A program made the translations under genes and the position numbers. From Anarhynchus alexandrinus (Eukaryota > Chordata > Aves > Charadriiformes > Charadriidae): DNA of 64,000 nt. The stretch lies in NCBI GenBank assembly GCA_008711295.1, contig VUYV01000046.1, forward strand, positions 1,179,904 to 1,243,903. The letters run 5' to 3'. The notes beneath the pieces were generated by a model. It was not told the origin of the DNA and ran no database searches. It was given only the letters and a program-made list of their open reading frames with translations. Positions 49,499 to 59,250 of this stretch are shown here, in pieces (positions within the stretch are counted from its first letter, which is position 1; each line of letters starts with the position of its first letter).

Positions 49499-50747
49499 TA
49501 TCACATTGTACTGCTTGATGATATTACATTATTATAGGCTACTAATTTCCTTCCCCTTTCTACCCAATGACAACCAAAAAAACCCTAAAAGAAACCTCAA
49601 AACCAATCCACCATTTGGCACCAAAGAGGCCCAAAGGAGGGTTATTGGATGAAAGGCGTATCATTGCTATAGGCTGTTAGAAATACACAAACAACTCAAC
49701 AAATTTATTCCATTGAAAACAGGGTTTGTTAACTGAGTAGTTAAGAAGAAAGTAAATAATAGCCTTTCATTCCTTTGTGAGACTTCTCATTTGTTTGTGT
49801 AAGCATCCAAGAAAAATGATATATTTTTTTTTAATTAACTCAGGTAGCATTCCGTGAAAGGAAGACGTATTCAAACAGAAACAATAGGGACAAGATTCAT
49901 GGCACTTGACGTAGATGTCTGTACCTAATGCTGTTGTATTAGGCTGCCTTCGTGCTGGAATGATAGCGACAGGCACTTGCAAGGTTTGAGTTGTTTGGCC
50001 TATATAGTTGTCTGGGTCAGGACCAAAGAATGCCCACGCTTCCCCACTGACCTTGAACGGAGCATAGGGAGATGCAAAACTGCCGAAAACCAGCTATATA
50101 TGCTCAGCTGAATTCTGCCTTAATTATTTCCTGTACTAAGGAACCAAGCTTTTTTTTTATTCTAGCTCTGTGAGTTATAGAATACAACCTCGGAACAGCT
50201 CCAACCATACAGCATGCTTTAGTACGATACAACGATAAAATCTTTATGGTTATTAAGAAGTCAAGGAAGGTTTGCGCTAAGTACCAATCCAAGTGTTGCG
50301 TCACTGGCATGTATGCCATGCCAGCGCGGTACTAGTATATAAATATTTAAATGTTAAAGGAAATATGGAAGCACTGTGCATATAAGCTATAAATGAGATA
50401 AGATTGGTAATACCGAAAGGCAATATAATTTGAAGAAATCTATTTCAATAGTTGCTTTGTAAATTAAACTAATTTGGGGAATGTTTATTGTCACAGGGAA
50501 AATTTCACAATGGAATTTGCTTCTAGGAAATGTGGAACACTGTGTAACGTTCCCCAGTGCATCTGAGGGCAGGATTTAAGGGACACGCAGTTAAGACTAC
50601 AAAACACTGATGAGTGAACAAGCCCCTGATTCACAATTTTGTGAGCAGGAAGAACAGAACGCACATTGATTTCGTAAAGTTATCTTAAAACTCCAGCATG
50701 TTGCATTTAAAGGATATGAAGACAGGCTGAGAAAAGTGATGCTTCGA
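49499..50747. other. Unique non-coding stretch
   Basis: Nothing recognised. It ends with AAGACAGGCTGAGAAAAGTG (50719-50738), an imperfect copy of GGACAGGCTGAGAGAGTTG in the adjoining CR1 5' edge. Confidence 0.45.
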
Positions 50748-51174
50748 GTTCTGGAGCACCTCTGCTGTGAGGACAGGCTGAGAGAGTTGGGGTTGTTCAG
50801 CCTGGAGAAGAGAAGGCTCCGGGTAGACCTTGTAGCCCCTTCCAGTGCCTAAAGGGGCTACAGAAAGCTGGGGAGGGACTCCTGATCAGGGAGTGGAGCC
50901 ATAGGACAAGGGGGAAGAGTTTTACACTGAAAGAGCAGAGATTTAGATTAGATATTAGGAAGAAATTCTTTACTGTGAGGGTGGTGAGGCACTGGCCCAG
51001 GTTGCCCAGAGAGAAGCTGTGGCTGCCCCATCCCTGGAGGTGTTCAAGGCCAGGCTGGATGGGGCTTTGAGCAACCTGGTCTTGGTGGGAGGTGTCCCTG
51101 CCCATGGCAGGGGGGTTGGAACTCGATGATCTTCAAGGTCCCTTCCAACTTAAACCATTCTATGATTCTATGAT
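50748..51174 (+). mobile_element. CR1 3' end, possible target-site duplication
   Basis: A plus-oriented copy from TCTGGAGCACCTCTGCTGTG to two octamers ending near 51174. It has the GAAGCTGTGGCTGCCCCATC variant shared with 5581 and 33124. ORF2 is not open in the sense frame: the recorded long frame here is antisense. ATTTAAAGGAT at 50705-50715 and ATTTGAAGGAT at 51175-51185 match at 10 of 11 bases and may be a target-site duplication. Confidence 0.95.
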
Positions 51175-53009
51175 ATTTGAAGGATGCAGGTTAGTTCTAT
51201 TGGATCAGTCCCAAACCAGATGGGTTGTTTAATACACAAAATTGACAAGAGAAAAAGATTTTGAGTGTGTCTTGCAGTCTAACAGCACAACTACTGTAGT
51301 TTGCCCAGGGAATATTAAAACACTAATTTGTTTGCTGAAAATGTGAAAGTAAATGAAACTGGCTGCTAAACTGTTGATGGTTGTTTGCTTTTCTTTGTCC
51401 CCTTAAGGTTTGATCTTTGGAGATATCGGTGTTATTGCAGGTTTGAAGTTGAGTAACTTTCTTTCTTATAGTTTATTTTAAACTGTGTCCCAGAAATTAG
51501 ATGCTACTCAGAGAAAGAGAGATAATTTCCAAAACAAATGAGGTCTCCGGAGTTGAAGCCTCTGTTGACAGCTCTGTAGGGCTCTTTCTAGAGCATTGCA
51601 AAAGGTAGCTGTAATGTATGATACTGAATTTCTATAAATTCAGTAAGTAACGATTTTGCTTTTGGTTCCTCTGTAATACCTACGTCCCATTTTTAAAGCT
51701 TTGCTTTTCTGCATTGTGTGTCGTGTGTTTTCATGTGACTCAAAGAAATGTAATTAAGAGCAAAAGCAAAAGGAAAACGGTTCCTCTTGGGAAGGCTGTT
51801 TTGTTGAGGCGTGCTGTGTGGTAGGTCTTCTCACAAGAGAGGTGGTGGTTGTCCCATCGCTGTGGGGCCTTTGAGGCTATTTAGGAAAAAAACATAGGAA
51901 AATATGGACCAACCCTTTTCTGTTTCATATACTTGAACTCCTCAGCCTACTTCCTATCCCAAAATGAAATATTCAGCCAAAACTGGTTTGGCCTCATAAC
52001 TTCCTTCTCTTGCTTCCAGTGGAGTGCTCAGCCGGGAATTATTTCACCTCTCTCACTAGGCAGACTGTTATCTTACATGACACATTTGGCCACTAGACAA
52101 TTCAGGTAAAATATGAAATTACAGATCCAGGAAGTTATTAAAAGTCCCCACAGCATCAACAACAACCTTAACCCCCTCTATTCTATGCATTTAGCACTGA
52201 TCAAGTGGTAAAGCATATGTGAAAATAGAGTATGCCCCCCAAGGAAAGTGTTACGATTAAACTAAAGATGTGGAAGAAAGCACACCTGAGGTAAGGAATG
52301 ACTTGGATTTCAAAGTACTGTCTGTTTTTCAGCAGCTTTTGTGAAATTTGAGGTGAGTTCATTAGCAGCTTCCAAAAGGACTGCGTGTCTGCAATATTCA
52401 GGTCGCCCTTCTGTGGGTCTCTCCGTGTTCTTTTGGCTGTAGGACGGATTCTTGCACATGTTGAGTGGGGAGTTGTGTGATTTAATAGAGCGTTTTTCTC
52501 CTTAATTCCTGAGATTTTTTTTTCCTCAGGAGTTAGCACATGTCTGAGTTTTACTGGGCTTAAAATTGCTCTCCTTTAAAGGTTCAATTGGTCAACAGCC
52601 CCTGCAACGTATACCAACTGTAAAGTGTTCACTGTGAATAACGGCCTCTTTCCAGCAACCGAAAATAGCACTGCGTTTCCTGTCCGTGGCCATGAATCCT
52701 GGGGAGGATTTTGAAGAACCAGCCACTAGGCATAGGTATAAATCGTTCCTATTTGACAATGAAAATCCCATTGGTATCTTCAAGACAGACTGTATTTCCA
52801 TGTGTCTATCTCTGATATAGGGAAATAGTTTTAGTTATAATATTAGGATATTCTTTTTTTTTTTTACTGTAAAGGAGAGAAGAAAAATAAGGAGAAACCT
52901 AAAACAAAGTATCTGAGTTTTGGAAGAGTAGCGTTAATAAGTTCTAATGTGGGAAAATAAATTAGAAAATATGATCCATGAAAAATTACTTATTTATTTT
53001 CCCAGACTC
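51175..53009. other. Unique non-coding stretch
   Basis: No gene or element recognised. The minus-strand frame 52201-52539 (112 codons) shows no family features. Confidence 0.45.
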
Positions 53010-53560
53010 CTAATAAGGTAATTATTATTTATTATTTCTGCTAGCGTAGAACCTATGAATCCTGCTAATCCTGCTGACTAACTGGTGCATTGCAAGCAAC
53101 AGGACAAAACGGGAGACTGTGTCCAGAAATAACCATCTGTAAAAGATGAAAGAAAATAACTGAATGAGCTGGGGAGGTTTCAAGAAGACGAGGAGATGCA
53201 GTGGTTCACCGCGATAGGCAGTGATCTCTGACATGTCGACAGCATTACCCTTGTGAAGCCTTTGTGGGCATCACACCATGGAAGTGCTTGAAGGAGGGAG
53301 TAAGGCAAAATAACTCTTCCGAGAGCCAATGGTCAGCATGAGCAACAGCTTGAAAAAAAGCTTGATTTAAAATCAAGCAGATGGGCGCTGGATGTTCTTG
53401 CACGCCTGCTAGAGGTGAGCACAGCCATCCAGCGCAGAACGAGAGAGGAAAAGACACGGGAGGACAGACTGCGGGAGAGGCTGAGAGCAACAAAATGTGG
53501 CAGGCATTACATTTCTGTACTTCTTATGTGATGGTATGAAGTCAGAATTCATTAAAGCCT
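53010..53560 (+). repeat. Old amniote dispersed repeat, about 0.5 kb
   Basis: The order TTATTATTTATTATTTCTGC, GTAGAACCTATGAATCCTGC, GGTGCATTGCAAGCAACAGG, ACAAAACGGGAGACTGTGTC, GCAGTGATCTCTGAC, CTTTGTGGGCATCACACCAT and GGAAGTGCTTGAAGGAGGGA matches an element I recall from turtle and crocodilian genomes (pattern TATTATTTGTATTA-GTAGCACCTA, TTGTGCTAGGC, ACAAAAAGACGGTCCC, then TTTGTAGGCATCACGG and a TTTGAAGGAGG region). The family name is not certain. Similarity is moderate but spread over about 350 bases, beyond chance. A 9-base inverted repeat (53360-53368 and 53370-53378) lies inside. Confidence 0.6.
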
Positions 53561-53801
53561 TTTTATAGGTACGGTGGCAGCACCATATGGAACATTTCTG
53601 TCTTGGCCGTGGCCACATGATACTGTCTGAAGAACACCACGTGTATTCAGTACATAGTCTGTGGCACTGCAGCTTTAGAAGTGTGTGGAAGGGATATACG
53701 CACAGAATTAAATATATCTAGTAGCCAAATAATATCTAGTAAATTCCGTTCTCCTCACTACTCAGAGGAGGACACAAGCAATTATTTCCTGAGGAGGGAT
53801 G
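53561..53801. other. Short unique stretch before the LTR
   Basis: Nothing recognised; AT-rich. Confidence 0.4.
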
Positions 53802-54180
53802 TGCTGGGTTGACCTTGGCCAACTGTCCCCCGCTCCAGCCGCTCTCTTACCCTCCACCTCAACAGGACAGGGGAGAGAAAATAAGAGATAAAGATCGTGG
53901 GTTGAAATAAAGACAGGGAGATCGCTTGCCAGTTACCATTACAGGCAAAGGAGGCTCAACTTGGGGAAAATTAATTTGATTCATTGCCAATTAAAGTAGA
54001 TTTGGATGGTGAGAAACAAAGCCAAAAACTAAAACACCTTCCCCCCACCCATTTCTTCCCCATTCCCCCCTTCCCCCTCCCTTCCCTACCCCTCTCCCCA
54101 CCCCGGGGGGCGCAGGGGTGGGATGGGGGTTGCGGTCAGTCCACGACAGCCCTTCTCGGCTAGAAGGGAAGGAAGGCTTT
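53802..54180 (+). mobile_element. Partial LTR of an avian endogenous retrovirus-like element
   Basis: It starts TGCTGGGTTGACCTTGGCCA, a typical TG-starting LTR edge. It continues with CAGGACAGGGGAGAGAAAAT, GTGGGTTGAAATAAAGACAG, GGAGATCGCTTGCC and GAGAAACAAAGCC, a C-rich tract, and GGGGTTGCGGTCAGTCCAC. I recall this order from a common LTR family of bird genomes, probably ERVL-related. The expected remainder and the CA-ending 3' edge are not recognisable, so the copy is truncated or decayed after about 54150-54180. No internal gag or pol sequence adjoins it, so it is a solo or fragmentary LTR. Confidence 0.7.
54037..54136 (+). repeat. C-rich tract followed by G-rich tract inside the LTR
   Basis: 68 bases dominated by C and T (54037-54104) switch abruptly to G-rich sequence (54105-54136). 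The junction CCCCGGGGGG is self-complementary. It is part of the LTR, where a C-rich segment is normal for the family. Confidence 0.8.
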
Positions 54181-55579
54181 CTATATTGTCGCTACACTGG
54201 TTGCGTCAGGTGTGGTGGATCTCCTTGGTGAATGAACCTCTTCACCCTGCACAGAACTTACCAGCGTGGAGGAGCAGCCTTGGGCTAAAACTCCTGGTCT
54301 GAATTTCATATCTCTAAATCGACAAAAGAACTGTCTGCCTAAACATCTATAAACTTAGGAATGCGAACAGATGAAAACATCAGTGGTGGATTTGTTGCTG
54401 CCATTGTTGATAAATATCAAAATACTCAGATTCTACCAAACCAGGGAGTGTTTGCCGTTCTTCATCGCGTGAAGCCCGTTTGAAAGCATAAGATAAAATA
54501 AGAACGCTGATGCAATCTCGGTGCAGATTGCAGATCTGGGGCTGAAACCGTTTCCATTTTCAGTTCAGCTAATTGGTTTCCAATTGCCTCTTTCATTTCA
54601 CTGCACCCAAATGCTCATTTTCAAATCTGGAAGCAACTGCATTGCTAACTCTATAAAACAAATATTTTTGCTTGGCTTGTTGAGTATCTGAAGCATTTTT
54701 TTGGTATCGCTGAACTTAGAGCTACTTATGGCACTGATAATTAGGGTTACTTGATTTACATTACTCCTACAAAATGTAAAGTTATAAGGGGCAGCTTGGC
54801 TCCTACTCTACTGTTGTAGCCATATCATGAGGTAAGTTCATCGCTTGGAACTACCATTAAGACAGGAAAAGTACCTTGATGTCAGAAATGGTTTAGTTTT
54901 AAAAGAAATTCACATAAAGGAAAGATGCGGGTTTTGTAGTTTGTCTACACCCAAATGGGGTGGCACACATGTATGTCAGATGTGTGTGTTTGATGTGTAC
55001 CTTTTAACCAGCTATCCCTTGCCAGCCCAGAATAAGAATAATTTATAGATTAGTTACGGTAGACCGTAGACATTTTTATCTCTTTCTTAAATGTTTGCAT
55101 GCTGAGGAAGACATGTTGATTTGGAGTAGAGGTTTACCCCGCTATGTTTTCAGTTTGCCAGGCTGAGGTTGCCTATGCCCATCCTTCATGACACACTCCG
55201 TGTCTACTTGCACCACTGTGCTGTGTATGAACTTCGAGAGTTCATACTTCTCCATCCAGTGAGTTACTGACTCCGTTTTCAGTAACGTCAGGGAAGATAA
55301 AATGCATCAATTAAGCTTGATGTATTTCATGCAGAAGCAAAGTTGAGCACTAGTCGCATCTGAGGTGGTATTAATCACAAAAATAAGAACAGCACTAATA
55401 CAGGTTATGAGTTGAAGATTGTTAATGTTTCCCTAAAGAAACTTTTGTATTTTTGTTTGCCTGATTTGTGATGCTCTCCTCTTTCTTTTTAATATTCCAG
55501 TTTTCTCTTTTACTTGCCTACTTGGAGAATGTTTGAGAAACCCCTTTATGTTTATTTGGGCACTAAGAAGAATTAATGC
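54181..55579. other. Unique non-coding stretch
   Basis: No gene seen. The first 100 bases might still belong to the decayed LTR. Confidence 0.4.
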
Positions 55580-55994
55580 TGGTTTACTCCTCTCAAAGAT
55601 AATTACATTTTGCAATTAGCTAAATTTTATTTTAGTTCTTCTGTCTAATTGTTTAGATGGCAGCAATACTAAAATTGCCATGGTCTTTCATACCTCCCCT
55701 TCTCTGAGCTGGCCCGGGTTCATTACAAAGAAGCCTTTGGGAAAACATTAAGCAGCAAAATTTCATTGTTCAAAGGCAGCAGGCATCATGTACAGTGCAT
55801 TAAATTCAGTCATTTTCCAGTTATGTAACAGCAGTATGGAAATTTGGATAAAATCTGAATATGGTAGTCTAAATATATGTATAAAATATATATACTCTTT
55901 GCACATTTTCAGTTGTAAGTTATTTTTATGTTTCCTTTTTTGTAAAGTAATGCTTTTATAATAAAGATTTTAAAATGTTATGTTAAAAAAAAAA
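55580..55994 (+). other. Candidate conserved block ending in a polyadenylation-like signal
   Basis: Dense AT-rich sequence with TAATTAC, CAATTAGC and CAAAGG motifs (the last similar to TCF/LEF sites) leads into TTTGTAAAGTAATGC and an AATAAA at 55960-55965. It is followed 20 bases later by A10 (55985-55994). The spacing suits a poly(A) site, and the upstream texture is that of a 3' UTR. Alternatives are a genomic A run by chance, or a conserved non-coding element. No upstream coding exon was found. Confidence 0.25.
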
Positions 55995-58900
55995 TAGGTT
56001 CCCAACATATGAACAGACTTTGATTTACTTATATCTTTAGACCATCGTGGTTACACCAATCCTGTTGTTATAAAGAAAATAGCTATAGTTTTGGAAAATG
56101 GGATGAGATGCAGAAATACTCAGATGACTAGAAAAGTATATTCAAAGGATTGGGAGGGAGCTCAGCGTATTTAGTTTTAAGAGGACATGGTTATGTGCTG
56201 TCGAGTACAATCTATGCATATCTTTTCGAGGAACAGAAAACTGGTGATGGCAAGAAGAACTGGTGATGGCAAAGAAAGATCCAGCAGCTGGAGACATTCA
56301 GACTTGAATTGGATAGCTCTTCTGAACAGGGAGAGTAACTCACTAACCACAGGGGCACTCACGTGAAGGGCGTTGGATTTACCATCGCTCGGCACTGATG
56401 TTTTTCTAGAAGTCCTTCGCGTGTGAACACAGATAAATTGTGTTGTATAGGTCGCGCTGCAAGTTCTGAGAAAACCTGTTTTCTCTCTGAGTTACGGCTG
56501 ACGTGGGTGGACGTGTCAGAGATGATTTTGGACGAGAGTATTTGGTTGATCTGGTGTCAGGTCTCTCCAGGGGTGTGATTGCTCTCGGACCTGAAATGTT
56601 TTGCTAATACTCCTAACGCCCTAATTCCTTTACGTGTAACAGCAGACTGACAGGAGCAGTCACTGCCCACATCATGAGAAGAAGATGAAGTTCAGTTAGA
56701 GGGATGAAGTGTGTGTTCCTGTTCTCCTTTTCATTACTAAGTAATATTCTTGGTATGAGATGATTGTAGCCAACATACACGGGTAATCATTTTTCAAAGT
56801 GACGAGCTTTTCTGCTCTCCTCTTAGGCACATGATTCATCCCATCGCATGACTTAGATTGAAAATAAGCATGCTACAGTTTGCAATTTGTTTTCAGTGCA
56901 AGCTTAATGCCATAGGCTGAGTTTTCCAGAGGAGGTTAAAAAAGCCAATGCTTATTGATGGCAAAAATTGTGCCTCTTATTTGTCAAGACCTTTTTGAAA
57001 ATACAGATTTGATTTATTCATTCTATTTTACTTTCTTTCTAAATTGAGATCTCCTTCTATACAAGTCTGCAGTGATAAAAGAGAAGGATGTAGGATTCCT
57101 TTAAATTTTTTTCATTCACACCTCCTGGGAACTGGTACAATATTGGAAGTGTTATAAGAATTCAGACTCTCGGTTGGTTATTCATTGTTTTCATGCTTTC
57201 TTTAAAACTTTGTTGTTACTCTGCATTTGATCTGTGTTAGGTGCTGAAAACAATCCAGAGATTAGGATGAATAAAGTTGAACTGTTAAATATTTAAAAGG
57301 AAATGGTTGGGAATTTAAGCCACGGTTTTCTTTTGTTATGAGTGGACAACCAAGCAGAAGCAGAAATGTCCCTTTTGGCTGTAAAAATCTTGGGGATTCT
57401 TCTTGGTAGTGTGCATGACAGTTTTTAATGTGAATAAAAGTGACTTTACTGCCTTGAGAAACAGTCCTTGTTTCACATATGGGATCTCTGTTTTGCAAAC
57501 AGAATCCTGCAGCAGTGACACACACGTGTAAATACATACATATTTGTGAGCGTCTGGGAATGTAGTTTAGAATGTTTTGGTATATGCATTTAATACTGCT
57601 ATGTCAAATTATACTAAATGTGAAAATCGTTACTGACCAATGAATTGTAATAAAAGTTATATTTACTGATCTTTACTAGTCAGTGGTACATGAAATACTG
57701 TGTTTTCCATACGTCGTATCATCCGTTCTAAGAATAGCTCAGATACCACTGTGTTATGTACTCCAATATTGACTTTTATTAAACGTGCACTTCAAAAAAA
57801 AATGATAGCGGTATATTGCTACCTTCAAATCCCACATCTGGGCTAACCTTGATCAGGTTGCTACCATGGAGTGTTAAACAAGAAATCCCAACCACAATCC
57901 AGAGACGAAAGGTTGGCAAGTGGTGACTGCCTTCCAGGCTTACTGGAGAGGGGAAAATAATGTCTTTGTAGAGATACAGACAAAAGAAAGAAAGGTTCGA
58001 TCTGTTTTTTTTTTTTAACAGCTGCTTCTCTTTTTTCGATCCCTAATTAATTTTAACAGTCGTTACCCTCTTGAAAATCTCTTTTTTATATGTAATGTAT
58101 GTATTTTCCTTGTAGTCTGGGTAGAATGGTGAACCCAACAGTAGGACCTAGTAATCATGGGTGTTAGAAGAGATACACCGAAGTTGAAATTGATCTTTCT
58201 GGAGGAAAAATACTGTAACTGTTTTTGTATTCTTAGATTTGTGCTTCTAAGTGCTAAGTCATACTGATCAGCATGGGTTTATTGCATTATTTCAACAGTG
58301 GAGATAATTAAATGAATGATGACTAAAAGAGGACATTTATATGACATTCAATTATTTAACGATGTAAGCTGTCAAAGTGCTTTATTCCAAGACTCTAAAA
58401 GCTGAATTTAGAAGCCAATCCAGTGAAGTCTTTGGAATTGAATTTTTCATTAGCTTTAATGACTTTTTTCAATGGTTATTGTATGGGTCATCTGCAAACT
58501 GCAGTAATTAAAGCACTGGTGGTAATTATAACTTACAGAAAATAACTGAAACTGAGTTTGAGTATAATGCCTGTCTATGCCACAAGACTACGCCAAAGGC
58601 AGGTGTACATGCTTTGTTTTCAGTTGCCTTCCTATGGTGGAAGCCAGTGGGAAATAATTGCTCAGAAATTATGAATACCTTCCACCACGTTGTATTTGAG
58701 GTTCTGTTGAGGGGTTTTTTTTGCATCAAATTTTGAAATAAGCTTATAGTTGCTAATATCAGAAGTGTGTTTCTGTGCCAGATAACCCTCTTTCTCAGCC
58801 TTTGGACATTCTTTACATACACTTCATGCACACAGGTCCAAGCATTTGACCAAGCATTAATAGATGTGTGAAAAAGAGTATGGGCCCATTTTTCCCTAGA

Positions 58901-59092
58901 GCCTTCATCCTCCCTCGCTCTTCAGTCTTGCCTTTGAAGGGCATAAATATCAGAACACGGTGTAAAGCTCCTTAACTCAAGGAAATTGGTATATTTCCTT
59001 TGATTCAGCAGTCTTCAGTGGTTCAGATTAGTTGCCGATCCTCAGCATATGTTTTAGCTTTGACACCCAATGGTTTATTGTCTTTACGGTTC
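55995..59092. other. Unique non-coding stretch
   Basis: No gene supported. It contains a 19-bp-period direct duplication at 56239-56272. The frames of up to 101 codons are unrecognised. Confidence 0.45.
56239..56272 (+). repeat. Two-copy duplication, 19-bp period
   Basis: AACTGGTGATGGCAA occurs at 56239-56253 and again at 56258-56272 with similar GAAGA-type flanks. It is a local duplication. Confidence 0.8.
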
Positions 59093-59250
59093 TTAGTATT
59101 GGGGGACAGTCCAGTGGATAGGGTGCCAAGCTAAGACTCAGGAGATCTTGTTTTCCAAGTTTTTCTCTGCCCCGCTGAAGGAACACAACTTTCCATGTCT
59201 GTAAAAGAAGGGGACATCTTCCCCTTTGAGGTACTCTGAGCCCGGCAATG
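59093..59250 (+). mobile_element. Ancient MIR-like tRNA-derived SINE remnant
   Basis: GTCCAGTGGATAGGGTGCCA, GACTCAGGAGATCTTGTTTT and TTTTTCTCTGCCCC are followed by CTTTCCATGTCTGTAAAAGA and AGGGGACATCTTCCCCTTTG. This follows the MIR-type order (AGTGGTTAGGGCACTGGACT, ACTCAGGAGACCTGGGTTC, CTCTGCC, TTTCC-CATCTGTAAAATGGGG). A piece of the core region appears deleted. Such SINEs were active early in amniote history, so survival here implies great age. The family label is from memory of the consensus. Confidence 0.65.
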
